In this document: positions 35,482 through 45,464 of the stretch, piece after piece | Layout of the letters: each line of letters opens with the position of its first letter | Position numbering within the stretch: position 1 is the stretch's first letter | Source: Diospyros lotus | Lineage: Eukaryota; Streptophyta; Magnoliopsida; Ericales; Ebenaceae | NCBI RefSeq assembly: GCF_014633365.1 | Contig: NC_068350.1 | Coordinates: forward strand, 4,593,001-4,657,000 | Direction of reading: 5' to 3' | DNA length: 64,000 nucleotides | The notes under the pieces: model-generated | What the model saw: only the letters and a program-made list of their open reading frames with translations | Databases searched by the model: none | Told to the model about the DNA's origin: nothing | Position numbers and translations under genes: made by a program

Positions 35482-36230
35482 TGTTAGGATTTATGATTCA
35501 AAATGTATTTTTTCATATAATTGATATATTTTGTTTGTATGCATTTTGTTATATATTTGGTTTCATCTTATGTTCATTTAACTAACATTTAAATGTGTAA
35601 ATAATCTGCTGTTTATATTGTGGGCCATTAGCTATTGGGCCGAGATCTATTTTCTGAGCCAAGCCCATTTGTCATGCGGCCCATGCATTTTTTGCCCCAA
35701 CCCGGTTGCCTGCTGCAGCTATTTAAGGGCAGCTTCTTGCCCTAATCTTAACAGACCTGCTATTATTCTCTCATTTGAAACCCTAAGATCGACACTCTTG
35801 AAATGAGACTCTCTCTCGCTTGTAAATCTTTCTCTCGTTCGATTGGCTTCGATTTTGTTGGTAAGATCACACGGTAAGGTTGTATTGCTTTAATCTCTGT
35901 TGTTGAATCGCTTGAGGCGTGAGAGATTTGGTGTAATTGATAGATCAGATTCTTGACACGATCTTGAGATCGGTAGAACATATTCTATACTTGTTCTTGT
36001 ATTTTGTTTCTGATTTCAGTTGATGTATTTGCAATACGTTTTTATTCTTGTTGTGATCTTGTAATCCGGTTGTAATCGAAAGCTATTAGTGGATTGACTA
36101 GAGGCGGAGCCTCTACCGTGAGTAGGATCTATTGATCCGAACACATATATTCTTGTGTTCTTTACTTTTCTCAATTTTATACTTGGTCTTGGTTGGTTTG
36201 GCCGATTGTACAGGTTACAATACATTAACA
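35482..36230 (+). repeat. Left LTR of the nested Copia element
   Basis: 749 bp, TG...CA. A TATA-like CTATTTAAG lies at 35719-35727, followed by AGGGCAGCTTCTTGCCC. It contains an extra segment of about 19 bp (about 35646-35664) absent from the right LTR. Confidence 0.93.
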
Positions 36231-36232
36231 GG

Positions 36233-36244
36233 TGGTATCAGAGC
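36233..36244 (+). promoter_or_regulatory. Primer-binding site (initiator tRNA-Met)
   Basis: TGGTATCAGAGC, two bases after the left LTR, is the standard complement to the 3' end of initiator tRNA-Met used by most plant Copia elements. Confidence 0.9.
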
Positions 36245-36734
36245 CCTAGAGATTAAAGATCCGGGCCGAACCGTGTTAGATCCAAAAAGGTAAACACGAA
36301 GATCTTTTTCGGATCTTCAATTGGGTAAGAAATTTCGCATTTGCCCTAATATTGCGATCTGTTTTATTTTTTTGCCCTAATTTCATAATCATTACTGTTT
36401 TTCAGTAATTGTGTATGTGTGATTTCTGATTTGCTTAAATTCCTTGTCTCGAGTTATTTAAAGCATGCTCAAATCTGCTTGACTCCTGTATCTTTTCTTT
36501 CCCTAACTCTTTCGGAAGTTCTTGATTTCGTTTATCATCTAATAAGTCTTTCGTTCTGTTTTGGCTAATACTGTATTGAATTCTTGTTTTTTGTTTTAAA
36601 TCCAAAATTGTTTTTTCTTTAAAATCAGTGTTTAAAATCTGATTTGTCTAAAAGGTTTTGAGCTTGTCTGTTTGGACTGCTTAACTTGTTCGATTCTTGA
36701 TTAACCTGTTTTAGCCTGCTTATATTTTTTCTAT

Positions 36735-37457
36735 ATGGCTCCATCTAAATTGGAAGTAGAGAAATTTGATGGCCATGGTGATTTTAGCATGTGGCAGAAA
36801 AAGATGAAAGCAGTGCTTGTCCAACATCGGTGTGCAAAGACTCTGTTGGAAATAAAGGAGGAAAAGGATAAGCAACTCTCCATGACCGCCCAAGAAAGAC
36901 AGGATATGGATGAGATGGCTTTTTCCTTGATCATCCTCAGCCTAGCAGACAATGTCCTGCGCCAGGTAAATGAAGAAGAATCAACTGCAAATGTATGGTC
37001 TAAGTTGGAGTCCTTGTATATGACTAAGTCTCTAACTAATAAAATATTTTTGAAAGAACAGTTGTTTGGATTTAAAATGAACCCTGCAAAAACTCTAGAG
37101 GAAAATCTAGATGAATTTAAAGTGATTACAATAGAATTAGCCAATGTTGATGAAAAAATTTCTAATGAGAATCAAGCTATTATTTTGTTAAACTCTTTGC
37201 CAGAAGCTTATAAAGATCTTAAAACAGAAATTAAATATGGTAGATCTTCTTCGACCTTAGAAGATGTGTTGTCAGCTCTTAGATCTAGGGATCTTGAGGT
37301 TAAGAGGGATAATAGGTCAAGTTCTGCAGAGGGTCTGCAGGTTAGTGGTCAAGTGGATAGAATTACCTATGACTGGGGGGGTCAAGAAAGGGATACTCAA
37401 CAACCAAGACTTGCTGGTACTGTAAGAAGAAGGTCACTTAAGGAAAGAGTGTTTTAA
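36735..37457 (+). pseudogene. Copia gag (UBN2-type), frameshifted before the zinc knuckle
   Basis: The open frame encodes a 240-residue capsid-like protein. It starts MAPSKLEVEKFDGHGDFSMW, the usual N-terminus of plant Copia gag, followed by the helical UBN2/gag region (WSKLESLYMTKSLTNKIFLK, about residues 88-107; NSLPEAYKDL, about 152-161). The CX2CX4HX4C zinc knuckle expected next is present in the DNA at 37412-37452. However, its first and second halves lie in two other frames, so at least two indels separate it from the main frame and the protein ends with an unrelated Arg-rich tail. In the intact family gag packages the element RNA. Downstream sequence to 38146 has no pol homology. The ATG at 36735 follows the primer-binding site by about 490 bp. 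Confidence 0.88.
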
Positions 37458-38146
37458 AAGGAAGAAGGATCTTTAGAAAAATAAAGTTAGAGAAGAATCG
37501 GCCAACCTGATTGATGGTTATGAGAGTATAGAAGCTCTGTAGGCTTGGAGTCTAGGCATTAAAAGTCTAGGGCACATTGGTCATAAGAGAACTGTTAGAG
37601 TTAAGCATGTTAGGCATGAATGGATTTGTTTAGGTTTGCAACCTAGAGGGCTGTATAAATCCTGTTTTATGGTATGGGGAAGAGTTTCCCATAGATGCCT
37701 GTGTTTTGATTCCCATGGGTTGTAAGTTGCTTTCTCTGTCTCTTTATTGTGAGCTGTTATGAGTTCCTGGTTTCTGTCTAGGATCTGTTTCTAGATGTTG
37801 ATGTCTGCCTAGTCTTGTAGTATTTGATGGCCTTGTAGAATTAGACTTACCTGAACAAACTGATAATGTACAGTTTGAGGTGAAAATTTGTCAGTCTTAA
37901 GGTGGAACCTTAGGAAATTTCTGTCTAATGGAAGGCTGAATGTTAGCCCTGATGTTTTGTTTATAGAAGTCTTGATAGAGGTTTATGTTGTTTTAAATAA
38001 GGCATGTATTAGTCATGTTGGTCTCAGTTTTTTAAGTTTGAGCAAGCTGTGTTGTTGCTCAATGTGCTCCTATTGTAGGTGGGAGAGTTTGTAGAGGTCT
38101 CTGGTCAAGTCCACTATTAAATCCATTCTTGAATCAAGGTGGAATT

Positions 38147-38877
38147 TGTTAGGATTTATGATTCAAAATGTATTTTTTCATATAATTGATATATGTTGTT
38201 TGTATGCATTTTGTTACATATTTGGGTTTTATCTTATGTTCATTTAACTAACATTTAAATGTGTAAATAATCTGCTGTTTATATTGTGGGCCATTAGCTA
38301 TTGGGCCGAGCCCATTTGTCATGCGGCCCATGCATTTTTTGCCCCAACCCGGTTGCCTGCTGCAGCTATTTAAGGGCAGCTTCTTGCCCTAATCTCAACA
38401 GACCTGCTATTACTCTCTCATTTGAAACCCTAAGATCGACACTCTTGAAGTGAGACTCTCTCTTGCTTGTTAATCCTTCTCTCGTTCGATTGGCTTCGGT
38501 TTTGTTGGTAAGATCACACGGTAAGGTTGTATTGCTTTAATCTCTGTTGTTGAATCGCCTGAGGCGTGAGAGATTTGGTGTAACTGATAGATCAGATTCT
38601 TGACACGATCTTGAGATCGGTAGAACAAATTCTATACTTGTTCTTGTATTTTGTTTCTGATTTCAGTTGATGTATTTGCAATACGTTTTTATTTTTGTTA
38701 TGATCTTATAATCCGGTTGTAATCAAAAGCTATTAGTGGATTGACTAGAGGCGGAGCCTCTACCATGAGTAGGATCTATTGATCAGAACACGTATATTCT
38801 TGTGTTCTTTACTTTTCTCGATTTTATGCTTGTTCTTGGTTGGTTTGGCCGATTGTACAGGTTACAATACATTAACA
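38147..38877 (+). repeat. Right LTR of the nested Copia element
   Basis: 731 bp, TG...CA, preceded by the purine-rich CAAGGTGGAATT. It is nearly identical to the left LTR apart from scattered substitutions and the missing 19-bp segment. Confidence 0.93.
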
Positions 38878-40289
38878 CTCCATAATCTTGACCACATCCA
38901 TTTTCTAAGAATCTAGCCCCAACAGGTTCGGCATTATTCCCAAGGAAAGCGGAGCGATACGAAACTCCGTGACAGTCGAAATGAAAAACACCAAGACGTC
39001 ATTACTTAACTCATTCCATTAATAGTAAACTTATTAATATAATATAAATTATATGATGGTTACCACGCAGATTATTGTTATTAATGGGTGGAACCGAGTC
39101 AAGGTGAGAGAGGGAATAACATATGAGAAACTACGAAAACTTTAATGGGAAATAAAGAATACGAGTATAGGGTTAGGAGCTTGTCTGAAACCGGCTGATT
39201 CCTGCCTCTTTTGTGCTCCCGTTGCGAAGTAAAATATTTTGCTGCGTTTAATAGAATCATGACTTAAATTAATTAAATCTTACCGCATAAAATTTATAAT
39301 TTAAACATATCACACTTTTACTAATTTTTACTCACGTACCTGATCACTTTCTATGCCGAAATAATCCCAAAATTCCTTTATTTTCTTTATTTTATTTTCC
39401 TTCCCTTTCTTCTTCTTCTTTTTCCTCGCGCTTCCTTCTCTGCACGCATCAGCGGCCACCCGCCGTTGCCTCATTCCACTAGCCGCTGCTGCCTTAGGCC
39501 AGCGATACCGCTGGCCAACCCTGCTACCAGCGCCGCCACCCACGGTCGCGCATTGTTGCCCGCGTCGCCCCCCGGCTACTGCTTTGCTCGGCTGCCATGG
39601 CTGAGCTCCACTCGGCCAGCTTCCATGGCAGCCATGCATCACGCCTCTCTCCCTCTTTCTATCTCTCCATCTCTCTCCCTTTCCCTTCTTCTCTCCCTCT
39701 CGACTGAGCTCTCTTCCTTTCCCGATCTCTCAGCCCCCTGCTCCCACGAGCCTTTTCTTTCTTCCTTCTCTATTTTAAGAGAAAATGGCCCCCTGTAGCA
39801 TGCTTGGGGGCCACGCACCTATACCTATATATACGTATATATTATATATATATATTAGTTCATTAATTTAAGTTAAATTAATTTAATTTACACATTTTTT
39901 TCTTATTATTATCATTGTTATTATTTTTAAATCCTCAAATATTCAATATGGATCTTAGTTATCGAAATTTGATAATTATTATCGGCTCCAAAATTTCAGG
40001 ATGTTACATTCATCATGCATGAATCAATTTAAATATGCAACTTATATTAATATATATCTTCATCATGAGTCGATTTAAATATGTAACTTATATTAATAAT
40101 ATGTATATTATGAAATTATATCAATTTTTAAGATTCGGATTATATAATTAAAGAAGTATGAAAATTTCGATTACAAATGGATCTCTACTCCATTCATTTT
40201 AATTAAGATTCAGTTTTTAAAAATAAAAACTTGCAATCATTTAGTGTTATATGTTTTTATTTCCAAAATTCTGAAAAAAAAAGGAACGA

Positions 40290-40535
40290 AAGGAAGAAAA
40301 TATGACAAGGAATTCAATTGGTCCCTAATTAAGAGTTGTCAATTTGTGAGTCTAGAAAATGAACTAAAATACAAGAGCAATCATACATACATATATGACA
40401 AAATTCTAAGAAAAAAAAAAGGCAGAAAATATGTCAAGTAATTCAATTGGGCCCTAAACTCTAGAAAATGAACTAAAAATTGTCGATTTTTGTGACTCTA
40501 GGAAATGAACTAAAATACGAGGACAATCATACATA
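40290..40535. repeat. Tandem repeat, copy B version (contracted)
   Basis: This corresponds to 27100-27445. Unit starts lie at about 40351, 40459 and 40496. The second unit has lost about 94 bp relative to copy A. Confidence 0.8.
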
Positions 40536-42071
40536 CATGATAAGATTGCGAAAAATTTCAATAAATTTAAGTAATATGTCGACCTAAAATTTCCTTAAAT
40601 CATTTTACATTCATCATATTGAAGAAGTTGAATTAGTCCACACGTCTCACTTTGTCAAAACATGGACAAATGTATGGCCTCTTTCTAAAATTTTTTAAAT
40701 GTTCAAGAACAAATTTAATAAAATTTTTAAATACTTAGTATAAGACTTAATTATAATCTTACGATATTATAATTGATGGAGTTAATTTCATGTACTTATA
40801 ATTATGATTGAACGAGACAAATTATTCAAATTTATAAACCAATAATAAGATTATCTAATATTAATGATCACACAAGGCACTCAAGTTGAAGTCTAAATAC
40901 AATAATAATCAATTATTATTATTATTATTAAGATATAATAATAAATTTATAACATCACTTTAGATATTTCGTTCTAAGAAGGTGTTATTGGGGAATTGAA
41001 TAAATTTTTCAAAGTGAAATGAAGTGTTGATATTTTATTCATCTATAAAACATTAATTATTAAATATTAACTACTAAATCTTAAATACAAAGGTTGGCCA
41101 AACATTAATTATTAAAGTGAAATGAGGTTCCTTTCAAAATTTTCTTATTCCCAACATTATAATTTTCTTTGGGGATGGTTTAGACATCGGATACCCTTCT
41201 GAAGAAAGGGTATCCAAATCTCTTTTACAATGACAATGACAACAGGCCAACTGCACAGCGTTGATCTAAATGAAATTCAATAGCTTTTACAGGTTATCAT
41301 TAATGTTAGCGCAATCAATGATCATCAGGAGTGGCTTCGTATTTAATGTTTCATTAAAGTACTTATATTAGAATTCATAATTAGGCAGTGTTTAATTTGC
41401 AATCGTTTTGACTGTTAAGCAAGCCAAAAGAAATTAAATTCTAATATATATGGTTGGCTACTATATCTATTATATATATATATATATATATGTTAATAAT
41501 AATTCCACATGCATGGAAGCCTTCAGTATCACACATGCAAGGTTGGCCCCGGTGTTCAGGATCTGTGTGTCGTCAATTTTATATCAATTAATTGGAATTT
41601 GGAAGCTTGTGGATAAATAATAATAAAAAAAAAATTGGACCGAAAAGTGCAATAATTGCGTAATGAAATTGAAATCTCTCCACGAGGTGGAAGCCTATAG
41701 ATAACGATTGACTGGGTAGATAGCCAAGATGGCAAATATGCAGAGAGAGACAGAGATGATAGCTAGATCTGTATTCGACAAGAATTAATTAGAGCTTGAA
41801 TATTATAATTCATGTATTTAATTCCTAGAGGGTTCTTTCGCCAGTTGTTTCAAGAGAGCATCACATGTTTCCAAGTCCCGTGACAATAATGATTCAGCCT
41901 TCAAATGGTCCGATAATTTTAATGAAATAATAATAATAAGACAAAAGGATAAATTATATATGCTTTTGTTTCATTTCATGTAATTAATTAAAATAATTCG
42001 GTTGAAAAATATACAAGTTTTCAATAATAGAGCGACCACACACTCTATATATACAACAAAGGTCTTGTACA

Positions 42072-42291
42072 GCCTGTATGGGCAACTCAATTGGTCGTAG
42101 ATGGTGAAGTTTGAGACAAGAACCAAGGATCGAGTCTTGCAGCGATAGTGTGGGAGAAATCTCTCAAATAAGGGGGGCTCCTTGTGCGCAGTGAACACTG
42201 GTCTAGTCGTTGTGCTCAGTTAAGTCACCATGATTAACATCCCTCTACGTTCCTGTCGAGCCGGGGTAGAGGGCGTCCGGGACCTTTTGGG
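42072..42291 (+). mobile_element. tRNA-derived SINE (220 bp) with 19-bp TSD, only in copy B
   Basis: Absent from copy A at the matching site (28920-28940). The target duplication (42053-42071 and 42292-42310) is 19 bp with two mismatches, the length made by LINE-type integration. An A-box-like CAACTCAATTGG (42084-42095) and B-box-like GGATCGAGTCT (42127-42137) have internal RNA polymerase III promoter spacing. The end, ACCTTTTGGG, lacks poly-A. The body (CTCTACGTTCCTGTCGAGCC) reminds me of Au-type plant SINEs, which needs a database check. Confidence 0.82.
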
Positions 42292-42463
42292 ACAAGAAAA
42301 GTCTTGTACATTAATTCTGAACCAAAACTTGATTTTTTTTGTCTTTTCCGACGGACAAATAAGAAAAAAAAAATCAAAGAACATAAATGTTATCTAGCTC
42401 TAAATGTTCAAATATATTAGTAATTAATTAAATGATTAAATTAGCTCAAATATTATTATTTTA

Positions 42464-43158
42464 GGAGGCGTTTGGTACAGGAAAAATTTTAAAATTCTTA
42501 AAAATATTTGGTTGGAAATCTATATTTCCATATTTGATACAACTTTTTTATAAAAAGAATCATGGAAAATAAGATTTTGAGAATGATTTTTAAATAACTT
42601 TATCATAAAAAAAATTTCATGAGAGGTTGGGAATCCAATTTTTTCATGAACTTGAAAATATTTTTAACAAAAAAAAAAACCAAAACATCCTTTACCCTTT
42701 TATAACTCCATACAATTGTATTATATATATTATAATATATTTATATTATTTATTATGAAATATTATATATATTAAAATAAATATTCATACAAATATATAT
42801 ATATTATATATACACACGCATATATATACATAATGTATAAAAAATATATTTTTTTTAATTTTTTAAAAATATTGTGGCTCCTAATATTTTATATAATAGA
42901 AAAAATTTATCATTTTTAAATAAAAAATTAAATAAGGATAATTTTGAAAAAAGAATATAAATTTTTAAGAATATTACATTTAAATTAAACATATAAATGT
43001 AAAATTCCTAGAAAAGAATACTAAATATTTCTTAGAATATTTAAACCTAATCAAATATAGAATTGCACTAATCCTAAGAATTAAAAATTTTTAAGAATAT
43101 ATTTAAATATAAAATTATAAATCTTAAAAATTTAAAAATTTCTGCCACACCAAACACG
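42464..43158. mobile_element. TIR MITE (695 bp, TSD TTA) 9 bp after the DUF247-B stop codon
   Basis: Ends GGAGGCGTTTGGTAC and GCCACACCAAACACG are inverted repeats, and TTA flanks both sides (42461-42463, 43159-43161). The interior is AT-rich with a TA microsatellite and no coding frame. Because the stop codon of DUF247 copy B is at 43168-43170 (minus strand), any 3' UTR and polyadenylation signal of that gene must lie within this element. At the same place copy A has TTA-GTG-TTA. Likely PIF/Harbinger-like from the TSD. Confidence 0.82.
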
Positions 43159-43167
43159 TTAAGTTTA

Positions 43168-44514
43168 TTAGGGCTTAGGACGAACATAACCAACAACAGT
43201 ATAGTAGGTCTGAATCACGGCGAGAACCAGAAGAACAAATGCGGCCAATACCGAGATGAACGACCAAGGGCTGCTAAAGTAAGTGTACACAAACTCCGCC
43301 CAGTACACGTGCAAAGTTTTCTTGTAATACTGGTTCACATCGTTGAACAAATTCGCCAGATAACTCTGATCGACGTCGAAACTCACATCTTTCCCCAGAT
43401 TGTTGATCAAGTTGGCCAACTCAAGGTCGCTCCCAAAGCAATTCTCGATGATGCTTCGCTCACAGAGATGACCCACATCTTTAGAAGTATTCACCAAGCA
43501 ATCCAAGAAAGCCGCATAAGTTGTGAAATGGGACGAACAGTTCTTGTGACACTGCTCGAACGCGATGCAATTGATCATGAAGCAGCTCATGAAATCGTCA
43601 ATGGCGATCTTAGGCATCTCGATCACGCCGCGTTTGAACTTCACCACCAGGAAGCTGTCTTCTTTCCTTCCCGGCCGGAGCTGGATTCCGGCGCGGCGCA
43701 GGTTGGAGATGCTCTGGATTACGTTGGATGGCACGCCGTTACTGGCTTTCGGCTTGTTTTCCTCCGGCGGAAGGAAGGTTGATCGGAGAAGATCGAGCAG
43801 GTGTTTCGGTTGAAGGCCGGTGTATTTTCCGATGACGTGCTCTGGCCGTTGCAGCGAGTAGTTGAAGAAATCCAGAGCCAATTGGGTCAGAGAGTGACCG
43901 GATTTTTCCCCCGGCATCTGTGATAAATCGAACAGGCGCTGGAGAATGAAAAAAGGGACCTGATTCTCCAGTCGGATTAAATCTCTCGAGAAAAATGCAT
44001 AAACGCACGGCATAGATATAATAGGATCATCTCTATCGAAGGGAACCACCTTTCCGAACTTCCGCAAAAGCTCGATCACGAAGCAGCCATCCAGAACCAA
44101 CATCTCGATGAATTCATCCGTGTCTAAACTTAAAGTCTCGGAATAACACTCTCTGGCTCTCATTTCGAGCGGCTGTATGGCTGTCAAGCAGTCTTCCAAG
44201 CTCAAGCCTTTGCTCTGCGTGCGGTTGAGCATGCAGCCGAGGAAGCGCCATTTGTGCTCCTGGATGGTCTCGAGGTGAGGCTCGCCGCAGTGGAGGGGAC
44301 CGATGGAGACGACGTGGGGCTTGTAGGATCGGCCATCGACGTCGATTAGGGTTTCGGGGACTCTGAAGATGCAGCAGGAGCTCCGGCTGGCAGAGAGGCT
44401 GAGGAGCTTCGGCTTCGTCGAGATATTCTGCTGCATAGCAGCTAACCTGTCCTTGTTGACTTGCCAGACTTGGATTACGTGCTCGGCTTCATTTCCGGCT
44501 GAATTGCTCCCCAT
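43168..44514 (-). CDS. DUF247 (UPF0481) membrane-anchored protein, copy B
   Basis: Single-exon, 448-residue paralogue of the gene at 29106-30452, in the same orientation, with all DUF247 landmarks and the C-terminal helix (SVLAAFVLLVLAVIQTYY) intact and no frameshift. Relative to copy A, changes crowd into residues 11-75, 132-172 and 325-448. Residues 173-324 are nearly invariant, with two internal changes (Q to P and H to N near 250-265). Copy B gains cysteines (R75C, G93C, W169C, Y to C near 355). Its TATA box is a better match than copy A's, its 5' leader is 24 bp shorter, and its 3' flank is a MITE. Function is unknown; presumed type-II or tail-anchored membrane protein, as for the family. 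Both copies having open frames suggests both may be active. Confidence 0.93.
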   Translation of the reverse strand: MGSNSAGNEAEHVIQVWQVNKDRLAAMQQNISTKPKLLSLSASRSSCCIFRVPETLIDVDGRSYKPHVVSIGPLHCGEPHLETIQEHKWRFLGCMLNRTQSKGLSLEDCLTAIQPLEMRARECYSETLSLDTDEFIEMLVLDGCFVIELLRKFGKVVPFDRDDPIISMPCVYAFFSRDLIRLENQVPFFILQRLFDLSQMPGEKSGHSLTQLALDFFNYSLQRPEHVIGKYTGLQPKHLLDLLRSTFLPPEENKPKASNGVPSNVIQSISNLRRAGIQLRPGRKEDSFLVVKFKRGVIEMPKIAIDDFMSCFMINCIAFEQCHKNCSSHFTTYAAFLDCLVNTSKDVGHLCERSIIENCFGSDLELANLINNLGKDVSFDVDQSYLANLFNDVNQYYKKTLHVYWAEFVYTYFSSPWSFISVLAAFVLLVLAVIQTYYTVVGYVRPKP

Positions 44515-44600
44515 CTCTGAAACCAGAGCAGAAAGGGCTCTCCAATGGCCGGAGGAATTAAAGAATTTGATGCAGTGAACGTGAAGAAGAGACGAGACTA

Positions 44601-44611
44601 GATATATAGAT
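44601..44611 (-). promoter_or_regulatory. TATA box of DUF247 copy B
   Basis: The minus strand reads CTATATATC, about 90 bp upstream of the start codon. The matching box in copy A is degraded to CTAAATATC. Confidence 0.55.
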
Positions 44612-44739
44612 AGTGGATCTAAGGATGACTATTCAAAGTCAAATTCCATATGCATGCCATCTTGTCTTTAAAACTTTATAATTTTTAAAATAATACAAAA
44701 GCCAGCCCCCCAATCCCATTATTCATTTGATCTGCAGAG

Positions 44740-44762
44740 AGAGAGAGAGAGAGAGAGAGAGT
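44740..44762. repeat. (GA)n microsatellite upstream of DUF247 copy B
   Basis: About 12 GA units, preceded by a C run of about 7 at 44705-44711. It is the short counterpart of the expanded tract in copy A. Confidence 0.9.
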
Positions 44763-45107
44763 GGTGGATGAGGTTTGATGGTGATATTTTCCTTATCAAA
44801 TCCAAAAATTATACATTATTGTGATTCAAAAGTTAGTTCAAAAAACTTTTACAAAAAAGCGCCATGGATTGTCTTGGACTTTGAAAAGGTCAAAGTTAAT
44901 TGGTATGACGTGTCCTCCGAGTTTACTACCTTCCCATGTGCTTCCGTGACTCAACTTGGCCAATTAAATACAGTACAATTCAAACCATCTTACCGTTGTT
45001 TCATGGTAAGTTTAAGTCATGCCTAGGTCTTAAGATTTTAAATCAATTTCAAGTTTCAACGATGTCTCCTTCATTCCATCATTTACCGAAGGTAGTCTAT
45101 TTGTTTA

Positions 45108-45464
45108 GGTAACGTTTATTAATATGAGTAAAATAAATTCGGAATAATTTTTGGATCAAAATATGGAATGATCAAAATAAAGTTAAGAAGTATTTCAAGA
45201 TTTTTATTAAACTATTTGTTAAATTTTTTAAAATGCACTAAAAGATACAAATGTCATTTTTTTCTTATTTATAAAGATCAATATATGCTTATCTTAAAGG
45301 AGATGAGAGATAAGTAAATCTTGAAAGATCAAGATAAGAGGTCATTAATGATTTTTTCAAAAATGATCAGATAAGTTTAACAAATATATTGAAAAATATA
45401 AAAGTCCAGAATTTATCCCATATCTTGAATTTTTTATTTCATATCTTAATTAACAAACGTCCCC
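45108..45464. mobile_element. PIF/Harbinger-like MITE in copy B, TSD TTA
   Basis: Ends GGTAACGTTTATTAA and TTAACAAACGTCCCC with TTA at 45105-45107 and 45465-45467. Its interior matches the copy A element (31106-31434) only when reverse-complemented, while the flanking sequence is colinear in both copies. Confidence 0.85.

Larger units (their letters stand above)
35482..38877 (+). mobile_element. Non-autonomous Copia element with gag only (TR-GAG type), TSD CTCCA
   Basis: Two direct LTRs of 749 and 731 bp (TGTTAGGATTT...TACATTAACA) enclose 1.9 kb. CTCCA flanks it at 35477-35481 and 38878-38882. The primer-binding site TGGTATCAGAGC follows the left LTR, and a purine-rich AAGGTGGAA precedes the right LTR. 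The only coding remnant is gag. No protease, integrase, reverse transcriptase or RNase H motif was found, so mobility would need proteins in trans. By hand the LTRs differ by about 25 substitutions plus one indel of about 19 bp, roughly 3%. Confidence 0.93.
34101..40008 (-). mobile_element. LTR (about 2.5 kb without nested element) inserted in copy B
   Basis: Copy A shows the empty site. The insertion is bounded by TTCA at 34097-34100 and 40009-40012. The right end is TTACA as in the other large LTRs. The left end begins ACGGCCGG, not TG, so it may be truncated or mutated. The block near 34445-34487 (GGAATGATGGAAAGCAAATG...GACTCAGCAAG) and GGCATTATTCCCAA near 38930 match the solo LTR at 13050-15314. 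A short GC-rich tandem repeat (AAGGTCTTACCGTGGGCCA, two copies, about 34817-34877) occupies the same relative place as the GC-rich repeats in the other LTRs. There is no coding domain outside the nested element. Confidence 0.78.
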
